Source: Pseudescherichia sp031987975
Lineage (GTDB): Bacteria; Pseudomonadota; Gammaproteobacteria; Enterobacterales; Enterobacteriaceae
Assembly: GCF_031987975.1 (NCBI RefSeq)
Contig: NZ_DALZYX010000004.1
Location: forward strand, 124,001-188,000
Direction: 5' to 3'
DNA: 64,000 nucleotides
Shown: positions 1 to 9,124 of the stretch, in pieces
Position numbering within the stretch: the first letter of the stretch is position 1
Layout of the letters: the number at the start of each line of letters is the position of its first letter
Program-made: the position numbers and the translations under genes
The notes under the pieces: generated by a model
Seen by the model: the letters and a program-made list of their open reading frames with translations, nothing else
Database searches by the model: none
What the model was told of the DNA's origin: nothing

Positions 1-20
1 GTGAGTTTAAGGGAGCAAAT

Positions 21-1142
21 ATGTTTTTTATCTGGACGCTGATACCGGCTCTGTACGTGATTGCGCGCTTTATTCTGCCGCTATCGCTGCCGATGTGGGT
101 ACGCGCAGGATTGGCGCTGGTGCTGCTGGTGGCAGGCGAATTTCACCTGCTGGGCAAGCTGTTCTTCGGCAGTATGTTTTCTCCTGAGTGGCCCGAGCCG
201 GTGATGATCGCCCAGGGCTGGCTGTTTGGCGCTATCGTGATGTTTGCCGGGCTGCTGCTGGTGCGCGACATTCTCGGCTTGCTGCTAAAGTGGCTGCTGC
301 GCACGCGCCTGCCGCAAACTGCATCCGGCGTGTTGCTGATGGTGGTAGCCCTGGTGCTGTCGGGCATTGGCGTAAAGCAGGCGATTGAGATCCCGGCGGT
401 GCGCACCGTCGAGGTGGACTTCCCTAACCTGCCGCCCGCCTTTGAAGGCTTTAAGATTGTCCAGCTGACGGATATCCATGCCAGCAGACTCCTGTCAAAA
501 ACCTGGGTTGAGCAGGTGGTGGAGAAAGCCAACCGGCTCAATCCTGACCTGATCGTGCTGACCGGAGATATGTCTGATGGCACGGTGGATCGCCGCTTCA
601 GGGACGTCGAGCCACTCTCCCGCCTACAGGCTAAAAGCGGTCTCTATGCCATCACCGGCAACCATGAATACTACTTTGACTATGCCCAGTGGATGAAGAT
701 TTATCAGCAGCTGAAGATCCCTTTTCTGCAAAATAGCCACGTGCGCATTACGCGCGGCGGTGAATCGATTGTGCTGGCGGGCGTTAACGACGAGGCGGCC
801 CAGCGCGTGGAGGAGACCGGCCCGGATCTTGAGCAGGCTCTGGCGGGTGTTCGCCCCGATGACAGCATCATCCTGCTCGATCACCGTCCCGGTTCGGCCC
901 GCGACAACGCAAAGCACAACGTGAAGTTACAGCTATCCGGACACACCCACGGGGGGATGATCCGCGGGCTGGATCTGCTGGTCGGCCCGGCAAACAACGG
1001 TTTTGTCTCCGGACGCTACCAGGTCGGCAATATGACCCTCTACGTCAGCAACGGCACGGGCCTGTGGAACGGCTTCCCGCTGCGGCTGGGTCACCCGTCC
1101 GAGATCACCCAGCTGATCCTGCACCGCAGCGCTGCCCGGTAG
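21..1142 (+). CDS. Membrane-anchored metallophosphoesterase (calcineurin-like, YkuE-type)
   Basis: This 373-residue protein has three to four hydrophobic segments within residues 1-120, followed by a calcineurin-like phosphoesterase domain. The metal-ligand motifs are in the expected order: LTDIH (Asp151, His153), GDMSDG, GNHEYY and, near residue 305, SGHTHGG. Enzymes of this class hydrolyse phosphomonoesters or diesters with a bimetal centre. The topology puts the catalytic domain at one membrane face, as in the YkuE/LpxG-like group. The start has a good ribosome site (AAGGGAG). The gene is followed by phoX-like DNA on the same strand 76 bp away, so the two phosphoesterases may share a function, but the substrate cannot be read from sequence. 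Family assignment is firm; cellular role is unknown. Confidence 0.85.
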   Translation: MFFIWTLIPALYVIARFILPLSLPMWVRAGLALVLLVAGEFHLLGKLFFGSMFSPEWPEPVMIAQGWLFGAIVMFAGLLLVRDILGLLLKWLLRTRLPQTASGVLLMVVALVLSGIGVKQAIEIPAVRTVEVDFPNLPPAFEGFKIVQLTDIHASRLLSKTWVEQVVEKANRLNPDLIVLTGDMSDGTVDRRFRDVEPLSRLQAKSGLYAITGNHEYYFDYAQWMKIYQQLKIPFLQNSHVRITRGGESIVLAGVNDEAAQRVEETGPDLEQALAGVRPDDSIILLDHRPGSARDNAKHNVKLQLSGHTHGGMIRGLDLLVGPANNGFVSGRYQVGNMTLYVSNGTGLWNGFPLRLGHPSEITQLILHRSAAR

Positions 1143-1218
1143 CTGTTATAAAATTGTAACAATCTTTACTTAGTCTAACGGCGTCACTTTACTCTCTGGT
1201 TAACCAAAGGACGCCGTC

Positions 1219-3192
1219 GTGAGCAGACCGTTAAAATCCCTATTCAAAAAAGAACATAGCGAAGAGATCAGTAACCGCAGCGCCAACCCGGTATTTTCCG
1301 ACGTGGCTAACATCTTTCTCTCCCGTCGTCGCCTGTTGCAGATGGGTGTCGTGGCGGGCGCGGCGGTCTCTTTCCCGCTGCTGGTGAAACCGGAAGCAGC
1401 CTTTGCGGCGGTTGCTCGCCCTTCCGCGCTGGCTAAGGCAGTCTCGCTGGGGTTCACCAGCATCCCGGTCTCCTCTGAAGATACGGTGATTGTGCCGGAG
1501 GGCTATATCGCGCGGCCGTTCTATCGCTGGGGCGAGCCGGTGGGTCTGAAGGAAGCGATGCCCGCTTTCAAAACCGACGGCAGCAATACCACCGACGAGC
1601 AGGCGGCCCAGGCGGGCATGCACCATGACGGCATGGCATGGTTTAGCCTGCCGCAGGGCGAAAACAGCCCCGAGCATGGCCTGCTGGCGATGAACCATGA
1701 GTACATTGATAATGGGATGCTGTTCAAGGATGGCGACGCCAACTGGAACCTCGACAAAGCCCGCAAGGGACAGAACGCAATGGGCATCTCGGTTATCGAG
1801 GTGCAGAAGCGCGGCGGGGACTGGCAGGTGGTGCGCCCCTCCTCCTTTGCCCGTCGTATCACCGTTAACACCCCGATGCAGCTCACCGGCCCGGCCCGCC
1901 ATCAGCCGCTGATGCAGACCGCCGCCGATCCGCAGGGCGAGCAGGTGCTGGGCACCATGCAGAACTGCGCCAACGGCCAGACGCCGTGGGGAACCTACCT
2001 CACCTGCGAAGAGAACTGGTCCGATATTTTTGTGAAGAAGGCGGATCGCAACGCGCTGGAGAAGCGCTACGGCATCGGCGACAGCGACGACTCCTACCGC
2101 TGGAACGAGGTCGACGAGCGCTTTAGCGTGGATAAAACCCCGAACGAACCGAACCGCTTTGGTTGGGTCGTAGAGATTGACCCTTACGATGCCAACTCTA
2201 CGCCGCGCAAGCACACCGCGCTGGGCCGCTTCAAGCACGAAGGCGCGATGGTCACCCTTGCCGCAGACAACCGTATAGTAGTCTACATGGGCGATGACCA
2301 GAAGTTTGAGTACATCTATAAGTTTGTCTCGGACAAGAAGTACGATCCGGCCAACCGCACCGCCAATATGGATCTGCTCACCTCCGGCACGCTCTACGTA
2401 GCGAAATTCAACGAGGACGGCAGCGGCAGCTGGCTCCCGCTGGTCTTTGGCGAAAACGGACTCGATCAGAGCCACGGCTTCGAAAATCAGGGCGATCTGC
2501 TGATCAAAACTCGACTGGCCGCTGACGTAGTGGGCGCAACCAAAATGGACCGTCCGGAGTGGATCACCGTCGATCCGCACACCGCCGGCAGCGTCTACTG
2601 TACCCTGACCAACAACAGCGATCGCGGCAAAGAGGGCAAGACGCCGGTCGATGCCGCCAACCCGCGCGCCAACAACCAGTTTGGTCACATCATGCACTGG
2701 CTGGAAGAGAACAACGATCCGGCCTCGGGACGCTTCCAGTGGGATATTCTGGTGATGGCGGGCCGCACCGACGGCGACGATGTGCAGGCGAAAGGCTCCA
2801 TGCAGGGCGCCGCGTTTGGTAGCCCGGACGGTCTCTCCTTCGACCATCGCGGCGTGCTGTGGATCCAGACCGACGTCTCCTCCAGCACCATCAACCAGAA
2901 AGCGTATGCCGATATGGGTAACAACCAGATGGTGGCCACCATTCCGGGCACCAATGAGTATCGCCGCTTCCTCACCGGGCCACGCGGCTGTGAGATCACT
3001 GGCATCGCCTTTACCCCGGATAACCGGACGCTGTTTATTAATATTCAGCACCCTGGCGAGGTGGGCGACGGCATCACCGATCCGGCCAATCCGCGTGCGG
3101 TGTCAAACTGGCCGGATGCCGACCCGAACGGCCGCCCGCGCTCATCGACGGTGGTGATTGTGAAGGCCGACGGCGGGCTGATAGGGAGCTAG
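1219..3192 (+). CDS. PhoX-family phosphatase (DUF839), Tat-exported
   Basis: This 657-residue protein starts at a GTG preceded by AAAGG. The N-terminus carries a twin-arginine export signal: SRRRLLQM around residues 35-42, then a hydrophobic stretch ending in AFA near residue 58. The rest matches the secreted PhoX/DUF839 beta-propeller phosphatases, with repeated Trp/Asp-rich segments such as TCEENWSD and a C-terminal FTPDNRTLF block. Characterised PhoX enzymes are periplasmic, Ca/Fe-dependent alkaline phosphatases that release phosphate from organic esters. The protein therefore probably folds in the cytoplasm and is exported by Tat. No Pho box was recognised upstream. It ends at a strong shared terminator facing ddc. 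The family call is confident; the substrate is inferred from relatives. Confidence 0.88.
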   Translation: MSRPLKSLFKKEHSEEISNRSANPVFSDVANIFLSRRRLLQMGVVAGAAVSFPLLVKPEAAFAAVARPSALAKAVSLGFTSIPVSSEDTVIVPEGYIARPFYRWGEPVGLKEAMPAFKTDGSNTTDEQAAQAGMHHDGMAWFSLPQGENSPEHGLLAMNHEYIDNGMLFKDGDANWNLDKARKGQNAMGISVIEVQKRGGDWQVVRPSSFARRITVNTPMQLTGPARHQPLMQTAADPQGEQVLGTMQNCANGQTPWGTYLTCEENWSDIFVKKADRNALEKRYGIGDSDDSYRWNEVDERFSVDKTPNEPNRFGWVVEIDPYDANSTPRKHTALGRFKHEGAMVTLAADNRIVVYMGDDQKFEYIYKFVSDKKYDPANRTANMDLLTSGTLYVAKFNEDGSGSWLPLVFGENGLDQSHGFENQGDLLIKTRLAADVVGATKMDRPEWITVDPHTAGSVYCTLTNNSDRGKEGKTPVDAANPRANNQFGHIMHWLEENNDPASGRFQWDILVMAGRTDGDDVQAKGSMQGAAFGSPDGLSFDHRGVLWIQTDVSSSTINQKAYADMGNNQMVATIPGTNEYRRFLTGPRGCEITGIAFTPDNRTLFINIQHPGEVGDGITDPANPRAVSNWPDADPNGRPRSSTVVIVKADGGLIGS

Positions 3193-3198
3193 AAAAGC

Positions 3199-3233
3199 AA
3201 AAAGCCGACGGCATCGCTACCGTCGGCTTTTTT
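3199..3233. terminator. Bidirectional terminator between phoX-like gene and ddc
   Basis: AAAAGCCGACGG and its complement CCGTCGGCTTTTTT flank an 8-nt loop. The A-run on one side and T-run on the other let it stop both convergent genes. Confidence 0.9.
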
Positions 3234-3247
3234 CACGTCTGCTGCAA

Positions 3248-4711
3248 TCAGGCGTTGTGCAGCTGCTGCCCGCAGGCGATCACGCTTGCCAGCAGAACTT
3301 TCACGTCCTCCAGGCAAACGACCGGGTTGAGCAGGGTCAGCTTCAGGCAGGTCACGCCGTCCGCTTCCGTTACGCCAACGTTCGCCGCCCCGGAGGCCAG
3401 CAACGCATCACCGATACGCTGGTTCAGCAGTGCAACGCCGGCGGTATCGCCGTTTTCCGGGCGGAAACGGAACAGCACGCTGGCCAACTGCGGCTGCATC
3501 ACCAGCTCCAGCTGCGGCTGCTCGGCAACAAACTGTGCTACCTGCTGCGCCAGGGTTACGCCGTTATCAATGATCTCGGCGTACTGCTTTTTACCCAGCG
3601 CTTCCAGGCCCATCCACAGCTTCAAGGCATCGAAACGGCGGGTGGTTTGCAGCGACTTCGATACCAGGTTCGGTACGCCCTGCTCTTCGTCGAAGTCAGA
3701 GTTCAGGTACGCCGCCTGGTAACGCATCAGCTGATAGTGACGCGCATCCTTCAGCAGGAACGCGCCACAGCTGATGGTCTGGAAGTACTGCTTGTGGAAG
3801 TCCAGCGTGACGGAGTCCGCAAGCTCCAGGCCGTTGAGGAAGTGGCGATACTTCTCGGAAAGCAGCAGCGCACCGCCCCAGGCCGCATCCACGTGCACCC
3901 AGATCTGCTCTTCAGCCGCCAGCGCGGCGATGTCAGCTAATGGATCGATCGCGCCCGCATCGGTGGTGCCAGCGGTGGCGACAATCGCCATTACCTGCTC
4001 ACCGTTGGCTTTCGCCTGCGCCAGCTTCTCTTTGAGATCGTTAAGATCCATACGCGAGAATTGATCGGTTTTCACCAGCGTCACGGCCTGGTAGCCCAGC
4101 CCCATCAGCGCCATGTTCTTCTGCACGGAGAAGTGTGCATTTTCAGAACATAACACTTTAATTTTGCTGAGATTCCCGGTCAGGCCATGCAGCTGAACCG
4201 AGTGACCCTGGCGAGCAAAAAAGGCATCGCGCGCCAGCATCAGGCCCATCAGGTTGCTCTGCGTACCGCCGCTGGTGAAGACCCCGGCGTCGCCCGCCTG
4301 GTAGCCTACCTGCTCGCGCAGCCACTCAATCAGCTTGACCTCGATGATGGTCGCTGACGGGCTTTGATCCCAGGAGTCCATGCTCTGGTTGGTGGCGTTA
4401 ATCAGTACTTCCGCCGCCTGGCTAATCACCAGGCTCGGGCAGTGCAGATGCGCCACACACTGCGGATGGTGCACAGAGAGGCTGTCCTTGAGGAAATACT
4501 CCACCGCGCGCTCAATGGCGGCCTGGTTACCCAGGCCCTGAGCAGTAAACTCTAAATTGATGCGCTCACGGAGTTCCGCAACGGTTTTGCCCTGGTACAT
4601 CTCAGGTTGCTTAAGCCACTGCACAACGGCTTGCGTGCTCTGCTCAATCGCTTCCTGATAGGCGGCAATGCTCTGCGCGGAACCAGAGAGAATCGGATTT
4701 AGATCAGACAT
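3248..4711 (-). CDS. ddc: L-2,4-diaminobutyrate decarboxylase
   Basis: This PLP-dependent group II decarboxylase converts L-2,4-diaminobutyrate to 1,3-diaminopropane. The PLP signature is intact: HVDAAWGG (the Asp that contacts the pyridine nitrogen) and TLDFHKQYFQ, whose Lys should form the internal aldimine. The adjacent aminotransferase gene dat, 5' on the same strand, supplies its substrate, so substrate choice rests on both family and context. I chose the ATG at 4711 (487 residues), which has GGAG upstream. A GTG at 4723 would add four residues and overlap that ribosome site. It lies within about 20 bp of dat, so the two are co-transcribed. Related glutamate or tyrosine decarboxylases are possible by fold but unlikely next to dat. 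Confidence 0.92.
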   Translation of the reverse strand: MSDLNPILSGSAQSIAAYQEAIEQSTQAVVQWLKQPEMYQGKTVAELRERINLEFTAQGLGNQAAIERAVEYFLKDSLSVHHPQCVAHLHCPSLVISQAAEVLINATNQSMDSWDQSPSATIIEVKLIEWLREQVGYQAGDAGVFTSGGTQSNLMGLMLARDAFFARQGHSVQLHGLTGNLSKIKVLCSENAHFSVQKNMALMGLGYQAVTLVKTDQFSRMDLNDLKEKLAQAKANGEQVMAIVATAGTTDAGAIDPLADIAALAAEEQIWVHVDAAWGGALLLSEKYRHFLNGLELADSVTLDFHKQYFQTISCGAFLLKDARHYQLMRYQAAYLNSDFDEEQGVPNLVSKSLQTTRRFDALKLWMGLEALGKKQYAEIIDNGVTLAQQVAQFVAEQPQLELVMQPQLASVLFRFRPENGDTAGVALLNQRIGDALLASGAANVGVTEADGVTCLKLTLLNPVVCLEDVKVLLASVIACGQQLHNA

Positions 4712-4728
4712 GTGCTCATTCACTCCGA

Positions 4729-6114
4729 TTAAACAGGCTTCACGCCAGCGCTCAGCAGCGCATTTTCAAATTTATCGAGGAAGATCCCCAGCTCGTTTTT
4801 GTCGATCAGCAGGGACGGCAGCAGACGCAGTACGCAACCGCCACGGCCGCCGCGCTCGAGGATCAGACCCGCTTCGAAGCATTTTTTCTGCAGCAGCGCA
4901 GAGAGATCGCCGTCCGCCGGGTAGCAGCCCATGTGATCCTTCGCTTCTTGCGGTTTAACGATCTCAATCCCGATCATTAAGCCCAGACCGCGTACGTGGC
5001 CGATAACCGGGTAACGCTTCTGCATCTCAGCCAGCTGGCCTTTCAGCCATTCGCCTTTTTCAGCAACCTGATCGGCAATACCTTCTTCTTTCAGGATCTT
5101 AAGCGTGGTGAGGCCGGTCGCCATCGCCAGCTGGTTGCCACGGAAGGTACCGGTATGATGACCCGGTGCCCAGGCATCGAACTGCTTTTTAATACCCAGC
5201 ACGGCTAACGGTAAACCGCCGCCTACCGCTTTCGACATGACGATAATGTCCGGCTCGATACCGGCGTGTTCGAAGGCGAAGAATTTACCGGTACGGGCAA
5301 AGCCCGCCTGAACTTCGTCAAGGATCAGCAGGATACCGTGTTCCTGAGTCACTTTACGGATGCGCTGCAGCCACTCGGCCGGAGCCGGGTTCACGCCGCC
5401 TTCGCCCTGTACGGCTTCAAGGATCACGGCAGCAGGCTTGCGCACGCCGCTCTCAACGTCGTTGATCAGATTTTCAAAGTAGTAGGTCAGCGCTTTTACA
5501 CCGGCTTCGCCGCCGATGCCCAGCGGGCAACGGTACTGGTGCGGGTAAGGCATAAACTGCACTTCCGGCATCATGCCGTTAACCGCTTCTTTCGGCGACA
5601 GGTTACCGGTTACGGCGAGCGCGCCATGCGTCATGCCGTGATAACCGCCGGAGAAGCTGATTACGCCGGAACGCCCGGTTACTTTTTTCGCCAGCTTCAG
5701 TGCCGCTTCAACGGCGTCTGCGCCGGAAGGACCGGTGAACTGCAGGCAGTACTCTTTGCCTTGACCCGGCAGCAGCGAGAGCAGATAAGCGGAGAACTCA
5801 TCTTTTAACGGCGTGGTCAGGTCAAGCGTATGTAACGGTAAGCCACTGGTAAGGACGCTTTGGATGCTTTGGATCACATCAGGATGATTATGGCCCAGCG
5901 CCAGCGTTCCGGCGCCTGCAAGACAGTCAAGATATTGTTTATTATCTGCATCGGTGATCCAGACGCCCTGCGCTTTGGTAATCGCTAACGGCAACTTACG
6001 TGGATAACTTCTGACGTTGGATTCAAACTCGGCCTGTCTGGCCAGAAAGGTCTCATTGCTCTGCGGTAAGGAATCAGCACTCAAAGAATCAATACGGACT
6101 TTATCCGTCATCAT
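4729..6114 (-). CDS. dat: Diaminobutyrate--2-oxoglutarate aminotransferase
   Basis: A class III PLP aminotransferase of 461 residues that makes L-2,4-diaminobutyrate from aspartate 4-semialdehyde, with glutamate as amino donor. Class III motifs are clear: the pyridoxal pocket segment SGADAVEAALKLA, LILDEVQAGFARTGK, and the Lys-bearing IVMSKAVGGGLPL. The gene precedes ddc in one transcription unit, the arrangement known from Acinetobacter and Enterobacter for 1,3-diaminopropane synthesis. Two in-frame ATGs begin the gene (6114 and 6111). The second has the better distance from the ribosome site AGGAGA, so the true protein may be one residue shorter. Divergent from the aspartokinase gene that could feed it. 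Confidence 0.93.
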   Translation of the reverse strand: MMTDKVRIDSLSADSLPQSNETFLARQAEFESNVRSYPRKLPLAITKAQGVWITDADNKQYLDCLAGAGTLALGHNHPDVIQSIQSVLTSGLPLHTLDLTTPLKDEFSAYLLSLLPGQGKEYCLQFTGPSGADAVEAALKLAKKVTGRSGVISFSGGYHGMTHGALAVTGNLSPKEAVNGMMPEVQFMPYPHQYRCPLGIGGEAGVKALTYYFENLINDVESGVRKPAAVILEAVQGEGGVNPAPAEWLQRIRKVTQEHGILLILDEVQAGFARTGKFFAFEHAGIEPDIIVMSKAVGGGLPLAVLGIKKQFDAWAPGHHTGTFRGNQLAMATGLTTLKILKEEGIADQVAEKGEWLKGQLAEMQKRYPVIGHVRGLGLMIGIEIVKPQEAKDHMGCYPADGDLSALLQKKCFEAGLILERGGRGGCVLRLLPSLLIDKNELGIFLDKFENALLSAGVKPV

Positions 6115-6554
6115 ATCTCTCCTACAACCTGGCGTCGTTAAAACACCGATTGAATAAGGGTTTAAGGGGGGTAAAAAATCGCGGCTAATATATGTGTTTT
6201 CAGCAGCGGACTCAATCTTTTATTTTTTGTGGGCTTTTATGTAAATATTCTTAAAAATCAATGACAAGAAATGTTTTACCATCGGCTTAACATAAACGTT
6301 GAAGAAAATATCGATTCAATGGGTTAAATCACTTACTATGCCCGCCGTTAAAATCTCAAACCGATAAGGAAGACCTTATTTAACTATTTATGCGATCCCA
6401 CCCCGGTAACCTGTAAGAGGCAATGAGAGCAGGTTCCTGAGTTTTAAGTAGAAATGTTCGCGGGCGGACATTTCGTAAGGTGAAGAACTCTTCCCTTATG
6501 CCGAAATGAAAATTTTCATGCCATATCGATATGGCGCCCTGATATGAGATTGTT
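6115..6554. promoter_or_regulatory. Divergent dat / aspartokinase intergenic leader with clustered dyads
   Basis: This 440 bp AT-rich region contains no credible gene. Its aspartokinase-proximal end holds a run of dyads: a hairpin at 6451-6474 (10-bp stem with one G-U-type pair), a bulged hairpin at 6476-6498, a perfect 14-bp palindrome ATGAAAATTTTCAT at 6506-6519, and a perfect 16-bp palindrome GCCATATCGATATGGC at 6520-6535. A smaller CAGG/CCTG dyad lies at 6430-6439. The last palindrome ends 19 nt before the start codon, which has only a weak ribosome site. The order suggests a structured mRNA leader or tandem operators. I could not match it to the lysine riboswitch consensus found upstream of E. 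coli lysC. Confidence 0.5.
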
Positions 6555-7916
6555 ATGACTCACACTTATCCACACATCATCGTTGCCAAGTTTGGCGGAA
6601 CCAGCGTAGCTGACTTTGACGCGATGAGCCGTAGTGCCACCCTTGTCCTTGCTGATAAAAACGTTCGTCTGGTTGTACTGTCTGCCTCTGCGGGCGTCAC
6701 TAACCTGTTAGTCGAACTCGCTTCCGGTCTTGAAAGCCACGTTCGGCTGGACAAAATCGCTACCCTACGCGCCCTGCAATACAACATTATTTCACGCCTT
6801 AAACAGCCAGACGCCATTGGTCAGGAGATCGATCGTCTCCTCGACAATATTAGCCGCCTGGCCGAAACGGCTCTCGATTCCCGTTCAGCCACGCTGTGCG
6901 ATGAGCTGGTAAGCCATGGGGAGCTGATGTCCTCCCTGCTGTTTGTGGAAGTCTTGCGTGAACGCGGGGTAGAGACGCAGTGGTTTGATGCCCGTAAAGT
7001 CATTCGTACCGATGATACGTTTGGCTGCGCGGTACCGGCGATTGACGCCATCGCCGAACAGGCGGAAAAACGTTTACGCCCGCGTATTGAGCAGGCGCTG
7101 GTCGTAACCCAGGGCTTTATCGGCAGCGACGCGACAGGACAAACGACCACCCTCGGGCGCGGCGGCAGTGACTATACCGCTTCCCTGCTGGCAGAGGCGC
7201 TTAATGCCTCACGTGTGGATATCTGGACCGATGTCGCCGGGATCTATACTACCGATCCCCGGATCGTCGCCCAGGCAAAACGTATCGATAACCTTTCGTT
7301 CTCCGAGGCGAGAGAGATGGCGGCCTTTGGTGCCAAAGTGCTGCACCCGGCCACCCTGCTGCCAGCCATGCGCAAGAACATTCCGGTATTCGTCGGGGCC
7401 AGCAATAACGCATCTGCGGGGGGAACGCTGGTTCGCCGCGACGTGCTGGAGCCGTCGCGCTATCGCGCCCTGGCCGTGCGCCGCCAGCAGACGCTGTTGA
7501 CGTTATCCAGCCTTGATGCGCAGCCAGCGCACCGTTTTTTGGCCGAGACGTTTGCGATTCTCTCGCGTCACGAAGTCGCGCTCGATCTGGTGACCACCTC
7601 AGAGACGAGCATCGCCCTGATCCTCAACTCTACCGGTTCGACGTCAGGCGAGGCCGATACGTTGACCACCTCCCTGCTCACCGAACTGTCGTCGCACTGC
7701 CATGTTGAAATCGAAACCGGGCTGGCGCTCGTCTCGCTGATTGGTAATGCGCTCGCGAAGGAAGCGGCGGTGTGTCAGGCGGTCTTTGCCGAGCTGGAGA
7801 CGCATGCCGTGCGCATGATTTGCCACGGGGCCTCTCAGCATAGCCTTTGCTTCCTGCTGCCAGCGGGATCAGCCGACAGCGCGGTAAAAGCGTTACATCG
7901 CAGCCTGCTGGAATAA
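6555..7916 (+). CDS. Aspartokinase III paralogue (LysC-like), linked to diaminopropane genes
   Basis: This 453-residue aspartate kinase phosphorylates aspartate to beta-aspartyl phosphate. It carries the amino-acid-kinase motifs KFGGTSVADFDAM at residues 12-24, ELVSHGELMS and TLGRGGSDYTASLLAEAL, followed by a C-terminal pair of ACT domains from about residue 310. Overall it resembles E. coli LysC (449 residues) along its length. In E. coli lysC lies at a different locus near pgi/metH, so this is probably a second copy. Placement opposite dat-ddc suggests it supplies aspartate semialdehyde to Dat. The first ACT domain keeps LDLVTTSE, but the preceding loop differs from E. coli, so lysine feedback may be altered. 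Start codon ATG with a weak ribosome site after a structured leader. Confidence 0.88.
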   Translation: MTHTYPHIIVAKFGGTSVADFDAMSRSATLVLADKNVRLVVLSASAGVTNLLVELASGLESHVRLDKIATLRALQYNIISRLKQPDAIGQEIDRLLDNISRLAETALDSRSATLCDELVSHGELMSSLLFVEVLRERGVETQWFDARKVIRTDDTFGCAVPAIDAIAEQAEKRLRPRIEQALVVTQGFIGSDATGQTTTLGRGGSDYTASLLAEALNASRVDIWTDVAGIYTTDPRIVAQAKRIDNLSFSEAREMAAFGAKVLHPATLLPAMRKNIPVFVGASNNASAGGTLVRRDVLEPSRYRALAVRRQQTLLTLSSLDAQPAHRFLAETFAILSRHEVALDLVTTSETSIALILNSTGSTSGEADTLTTSLLTELSSHCHVEIETGLALVSLIGNALAKEAAVCQAVFAELETHAVRMICHGASQHSLCFLLPAGSADSAVKALHRSLLE

Positions 7917-7927
7917 CCGCTAACGAC

Positions 7928-9124
7928 TTAGTTTTGCTCTACCAGCGCCTGTGCACAGGCCCAGGCGCTTGACCATGCCCACTGGAAGTTATACCCCCCC
8001 AGCCAACCGGTGACGTCCACCACCTCGCCGATAAAATAGAGTCCCGGTACGTTGCGTGCTTCCATGGTGCGTGAGGACAGCTCATGGGTATCGACGCCGC
8101 CGAGCGTCACTTCCGCCGTGCGATAGCCCTCGGTGCCGTTGGGCTGCACGCGCCAGCGGGTGAGATTATCCACCAGGGTCTGCTGTTCGCGGCTGTTGAG
8201 CTGCTTCAGAGTCACGTCCGGGATCTGCCCGAGCTGCTGCAGGCACTCGATGAGGCGTTTCGGCAGCTGCATCGCCAGCGTATTTTTTAGGCTCTGGTTC
8301 GGGTGAGCGGTGCGCTGATCGTTAAGGAACGCATCCAGATCGCACTCCGGCAGCATATTGATGGTGACAAACTCGCCGGGCAGCCAGTAGCTGGAGATTT
8401 GCAGCACCGCCGGGCCGGAGAGGCCGCGATGGGTAAAGAGCAGGCTTTCACGGAACACCGTCCCGTCTTCTGCCGTAATAACCGCGGGCACCGACACGCC
8501 GGAGAGGAGCGACAGCTGTTCCAGCAGCGGCTTATGCAGGGTGAACGGCACCAGGCCCGCCCGCGTTGGCAGCACCTTCAAGCCAAACTGTTCGGCAATC
8601 TTATAGCCAAACGGCGATGCGCCCAGACCGGGCATTGACAGACCACCGCTGGCAATCACCAGCTTATTCGTTACCACGCTTTCGCCGTTGAGCTGCAGCG
8701 TATAGCCTGCGTCGTCACGGGTGACGTCGAGCACTTCGCTACGCAGGCGCGTAGTAACGTTTCCCTTTGTGCATTCTGCCACCAGCAGATCAACAATCTG
8801 CTGTGCAGAGTCGTCGCAGAAAAGCTGACCCAGCGTCTTCTCGTGCCAGGCAATACCGTGCTTGCCAACCAGATCGATGAAATCCCACTGGGTATAGCGT
8901 GCCAGCGCAGATTTGCAAAAATGCGGGTTCTGACTCAAATAAGCCGCAGGTTCAACATAAAGGTTAGTAAAGTTGCAGCGCCCACCGCCGGACATAAGAA
9001 TTTTACGTCCGGGTTTCTTACCATTGTCCAGCAACAGCACCCGGCTGCCCGCCTGTCCGGCTAACGCCGCACAGAACATCCCCGCCGCGCCGGCCCCAAT
9101 GATAACGGCATCAAACCTTTCCAC
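7928..9124 (-). CDS. yhiN: YhiN, HI0933-type FAD-dependent oxidoreductase
   Basis: This flavoprotein of unknown reaction belongs to the HI0933/BaiN family. The N-terminal dinucleotide fold IIGAGAAGMFCAALAG, the GGGRCNFTN block near residue 50 and the C-terminal FIGEVVDVTGWLGGYNFQWA are diagnostic, and the protein aligns with E. coli YhiN throughout. I chose the GTG at 9124 (398 residues). It is preceded six bases away by AGAGGAA and corresponds to the E. coli start; an upstream ATG at 9145 would add seven residues and place the ribosome site inside the gene. It converges on the aspartokinase gene with only about 11 bp between stop codons. Family certain, substrate unknown. Confidence 0.93.
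   Translation of the reverse strand: MERFDAVIIGAGAAGMFCAALAGQAGSRVLLLDNGKKPGRKILMSGGGRCNFTNLYVEPAAYLSQNPHFCKSALARYTQWDFIDLVGKHGIAWHEKTLGQLFCDDSAQQIVDLLVAECTKGNVTTRLRSEVLDVTRDDAGYTLQLNGESVVTNKLVIASGGLSMPGLGASPFGYKIAEQFGLKVLPTRAGLVPFTLHKPLLEQLSLLSGVSVPAVITAEDGTVFRESLLFTHRGLSGPAVLQISSYWLPGEFVTINMLPECDLDAFLNDQRTAHPNQSLKNTLAMQLPKRLIECLQQLGQIPDVTLKQLNSREQQTLVDNLTRWRVQPNGTEGYRTAEVTLGGVDTHELSSRTMEARNVPGLYFIGEVVDVTGWLGGYNFQWAWSSAWACAQALVEQN

Noticed and set aside
1240..3051. 603-residue open frame antisense to the PhoX-like gene
   Set aside because: GC-rich codon-position shadow of the sense gene; no family resemblance and low-complexity composition. Same reasoning for the long antisense frames at 12669-14912, 35736-37022 and 39605-41545.
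6115..6554. Lysine riboswitch upstream of the aspartokinase gene
   Set aside because: The conserved core elements of the L box are not visible, and the dyads present do not fit its five-helix layout. A covariance search would settle it.
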